A stretch of DNA of 6,877 nucleotides, taken from positions 1 to 6,877 of the forward strand of contig CAZLMF010000083.1 of the NCBI GenBank assembly GCA_964560565.1, read 5' to 3'. A program made the translations under genes and the position numbers. This DNA comes from CAZLMF01 sp964560565 (GTDB taxonomy: Bacteria; Bacillota; Clostridia; Oscillospirales; Ruminococcaceae). How positions within the stretch are numbered: the stretch's first letter is position 1; every line of letters begins with the position of its first letter. A model generated the notes under the pieces. It made no database searches. It saw only the letters and a program-made list of their open reading frames with translations, and was not told the DNA's origin. Shown piece after piece: positions 5,574 through 6,877 of this stretch.

Positions 5574-6877
5574 TTATCTGCCTACAATGCCCATTTGATT
5601 AATTATCATATCAAGTGCCTCGTCAAGGGTGGTCATCATTCTTGAGGAAGCATTGAGCCATTTCTGATAGTTGAGCATATTTATGCCCTCTTCGTCCATT
5701 GAAACCGATGAGGTGCTGTCACGGCTCGAAAGGATATTGTTAACCATTATGCCCGAGGTTTCATATTGGCTGATAGCAAACTCAGTTTGCTGGCCTAAGC
5801 GGTTGGTGTAAAAGTCTATGTAGCTATCCATTGTGCCTTTGAATTCACCCTCTGGTCCGAAGTTCATTTTCTTATCAAACACACCAAGTAGTTTAAGCAG
5901 CTGAGAGTTGTCAAGGGTTGTTTTGGTGACATACTCTGTTTCGGATTTTACCCACTGTGAAGGCAGGGCGGTTTTAGAAACCCATACCCCAGCGGAGCTT
6001 TTCTCAAAAAGTGAGTTTTCGTCTTTGGGCTTCCACCCTATCGGCGAGTTGGCATCTGCTTCCCATTCTTCGGTATTAGGAGGGGTATAAGCTTCTGTTA
6101 CTTGGTCATAATCCCAACCTGTGGGAAGTGGTGAGTTTGGATCCGCAAACTCCCATGTGAAGGACTGAGAAACTGCAACCGGCTTGTCTTTATATAAATA
6201 TTCGCCGTTTACTTTTGAAATCATCAGCGCATCCGCCTGCCATGCAGTGGAAACCTTTATGTTTGATGCGGATATAGGCTTTGTATCATCTATCGCCTCG
6301 AACATAAGCTTGTTCGGATCTAAATCAGCGCCCGTGGAGTCGATTGCTCCGTTTTCTTCGTTAAAAGCCTTTGCAAAGGTTTGTGCAAAGGTATCTATAA
6401 CGCTCTTGTAGTAAGGTATGCCGTATAAATCCGTCTGCCCTGCTGCGGCATCGGCATATATGCCATTGCCGTTTATCATTTCAATGTAGCCCTTTAGCAT
6501 ACCATCATTTAGAGGGACAATAGTGTCATCATCCTCAAAGGTAAGTGCAATTGGGTCTGAAAGCTCTTTAATCTTTTTTGTGACGGTTGTGCCGTCAACT
6601 ATGACCGCCGAGCCACCTGCTGTGACCTTTACTGTGCCGTCAATATTGTTAGCAACTTCAATGTCTATGTATTGGGACAGCTCATCAAGGAGCATATTTC
6701 TTGAGTCGAGCAGCTCGTTAGGGCCATAAGTCATAGGGTCTATTATGTAGCCATCCTCGCTGCCTGAGCGGTTGTACTCGTCCTTGATTTGCACGTTTAG
6801 CGCAGAAAGCTTGTCTATTATGCTGTTGACATTGCCGACTGCTGTGCTAAGCTCAAACTTTGACTGGTCCATTATCT
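5574..6877 (-). CDS. flgK: Flagellar hook-associated protein 1, FlgK, N-terminal part missing at the window edge
   Basis: The frame stays open to the right edge. The Met at 6872 is internal, because the sequence from there ('VNSIIDKLSALNVQI', 'GPNELLDSRNMLLDELSQYI') matches FlgK from about residue 150 onward and the universal N-terminal 'GL...A..al.v..hNiAN' region is absent. FlgK forms the first junction ring on the hook and is needed for filament growth. Counting from that Met, visible parts are the 'N(D/E)LLD.Rd.LLDELS' block (52-66), 'GMLKGYIEMIN' (124-134), 'YKSVIDTFAQTFAKAFNEEN' (155-174), and the C-terminal helices 'SMDEEGINMLNYQKWLNASS' (391-410) and 'MMTTLDEALDMIINQMGIVGR', the typical FlgK end. 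The 432 visible residues plus about 150 lost suggest a total near 580. Residues 240-307 hold a Trp-rich insertion with an internal repeat. There is no Cys in the visible part. The stop is 26 bases before flgL. Confidence 0.95.
   Translation of the reverse strand, partial: IMDQSKFELSTAVGNVNSIIDKLSALNVQIKDEYNRSGSEDGYIIDPMTYGPNELLDSRNMLLDELSQYIDIEVANNIDGTVKVTAGGSAVIVDGTTVTKKIKELSDPIALTFEDDDTIVPLNDGMLKGYIEMINGNGIYADAAAGQTDLYGIPYYKSVIDTFAQTFAKAFNEENGAIDSTGADLDPNKLMFEAIDDTKPISASNIKVSTAWQADALMISKVNGEYLYKDKPVAVSQSFTWEFADPNSPLPTGWDYDQVTEAYTPPNTEEWEADANSPIGWKPKDENSLFEKSSAGVWVSKTALPSQWVKSETEYVTKTTLDNSQLLKLLGVFDKKMNFGPEGEFKGTMDSYIDFYTNRLGQQTEFAISQYETSGIMVNNILSSRDSTSSVSMDEEGINMLNYQKWLNASSRMMTTLDEALDMIINQMGIVGR
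6033..6155 (-). repeat. Internal Trp-Glu...Gly-Trp repeat in FlgK
   Basis: Two copies of a short motif lie about 30 residues apart in the FlgK variable region: WEFADPNSPLPTGW (6114-6155) and WEADANSPIGW (6033-6065). The shared plan is W-E, A-D, N-S-P, then G-W. A weaker third relative, ALPSQW, ends near 5952. DNA similarity between the two copies is partial (TGGGA, AACTC and a final TGG are shared), so the duplication has drifted. Confidence 0.6.

Noticed and set aside
6870..6872. The ATG at 6872 as the true start of flgK.
   Set aside because: The frame stays open to the window edge, and the sequence after this Met matches the FlgK interior, with the conserved N-terminal domain missing.

Overview
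The window is one stretch of a flagellar gene cluster. All eight genes lie on the minus strand, so they read from position 6877 down to position 1. The order in transcription is flgK (5' end missing) > flgL > DUF6470 (YviE-like) > fliW > csrA > fliD > fliS > a FliT/FlgN-like small coiled-coil gene (3' end missing). Intergenic gaps are only 1 to 43 bases, and nearly every gene has a clear purine-rich Shine-Dalgarno site. I see no convincing internal terminator or promoter, so this is most simply one polycistronic unit whose ends lie outside the window. No gene-free stretch exceeds 43 bases.

The organism is probably a motile Bacillota, most likely a clostridial lineage. The gene order is that of the Bacillus subtilis flgK-flgL-yviE-fliW-csrA-(hag)-fliD-fliS-fliT locus. 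The base composition is AT-leaning but not extreme, the ribosome sites are strong, and FliD carries a C-terminal segment of a kind I associate with clostridial FliD. No genus can be assigned from the sequence alone. One difference from B. subtilis is that no flagellin gene lies between csrA and fliD.

Layout: 5574-6877 encodes the C-terminal part of the first hook-filament junction protein FlgK. 4567-5547 encodes the second, FlgL. 3919-4536 encodes a conserved flagellum-linked protein of unknown function. 3423-3890 and 3191-3421 encode the regulatory pair FliW and CsrA, separated by one base. 764-3172 encodes an unusually long filament cap, FliD. 346-720 encodes the flagellin chaperone FliS. 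1-313 encodes the start of a likely export chaperone.

Together the genes cover the late stage of flagellum building: the junction between hook and filament, the cap under which flagellin polymerises, chaperones for late export substrates, and the FliW-CsrA switch that in B. subtilis ties flagellin translation to flagellin secretion.

This is largely ordinary conserved flagellar content, and I do not see a new biological system in it. The parts most worth a second look are a Trp-rich internally repeated insertion in FlgK, the expanded repeat-built middle of FliD, the absence of hag at its usual place, and the lack of a GGA (CsrA-type) motif at the csrA ribosome site alone among the seven visible sites.
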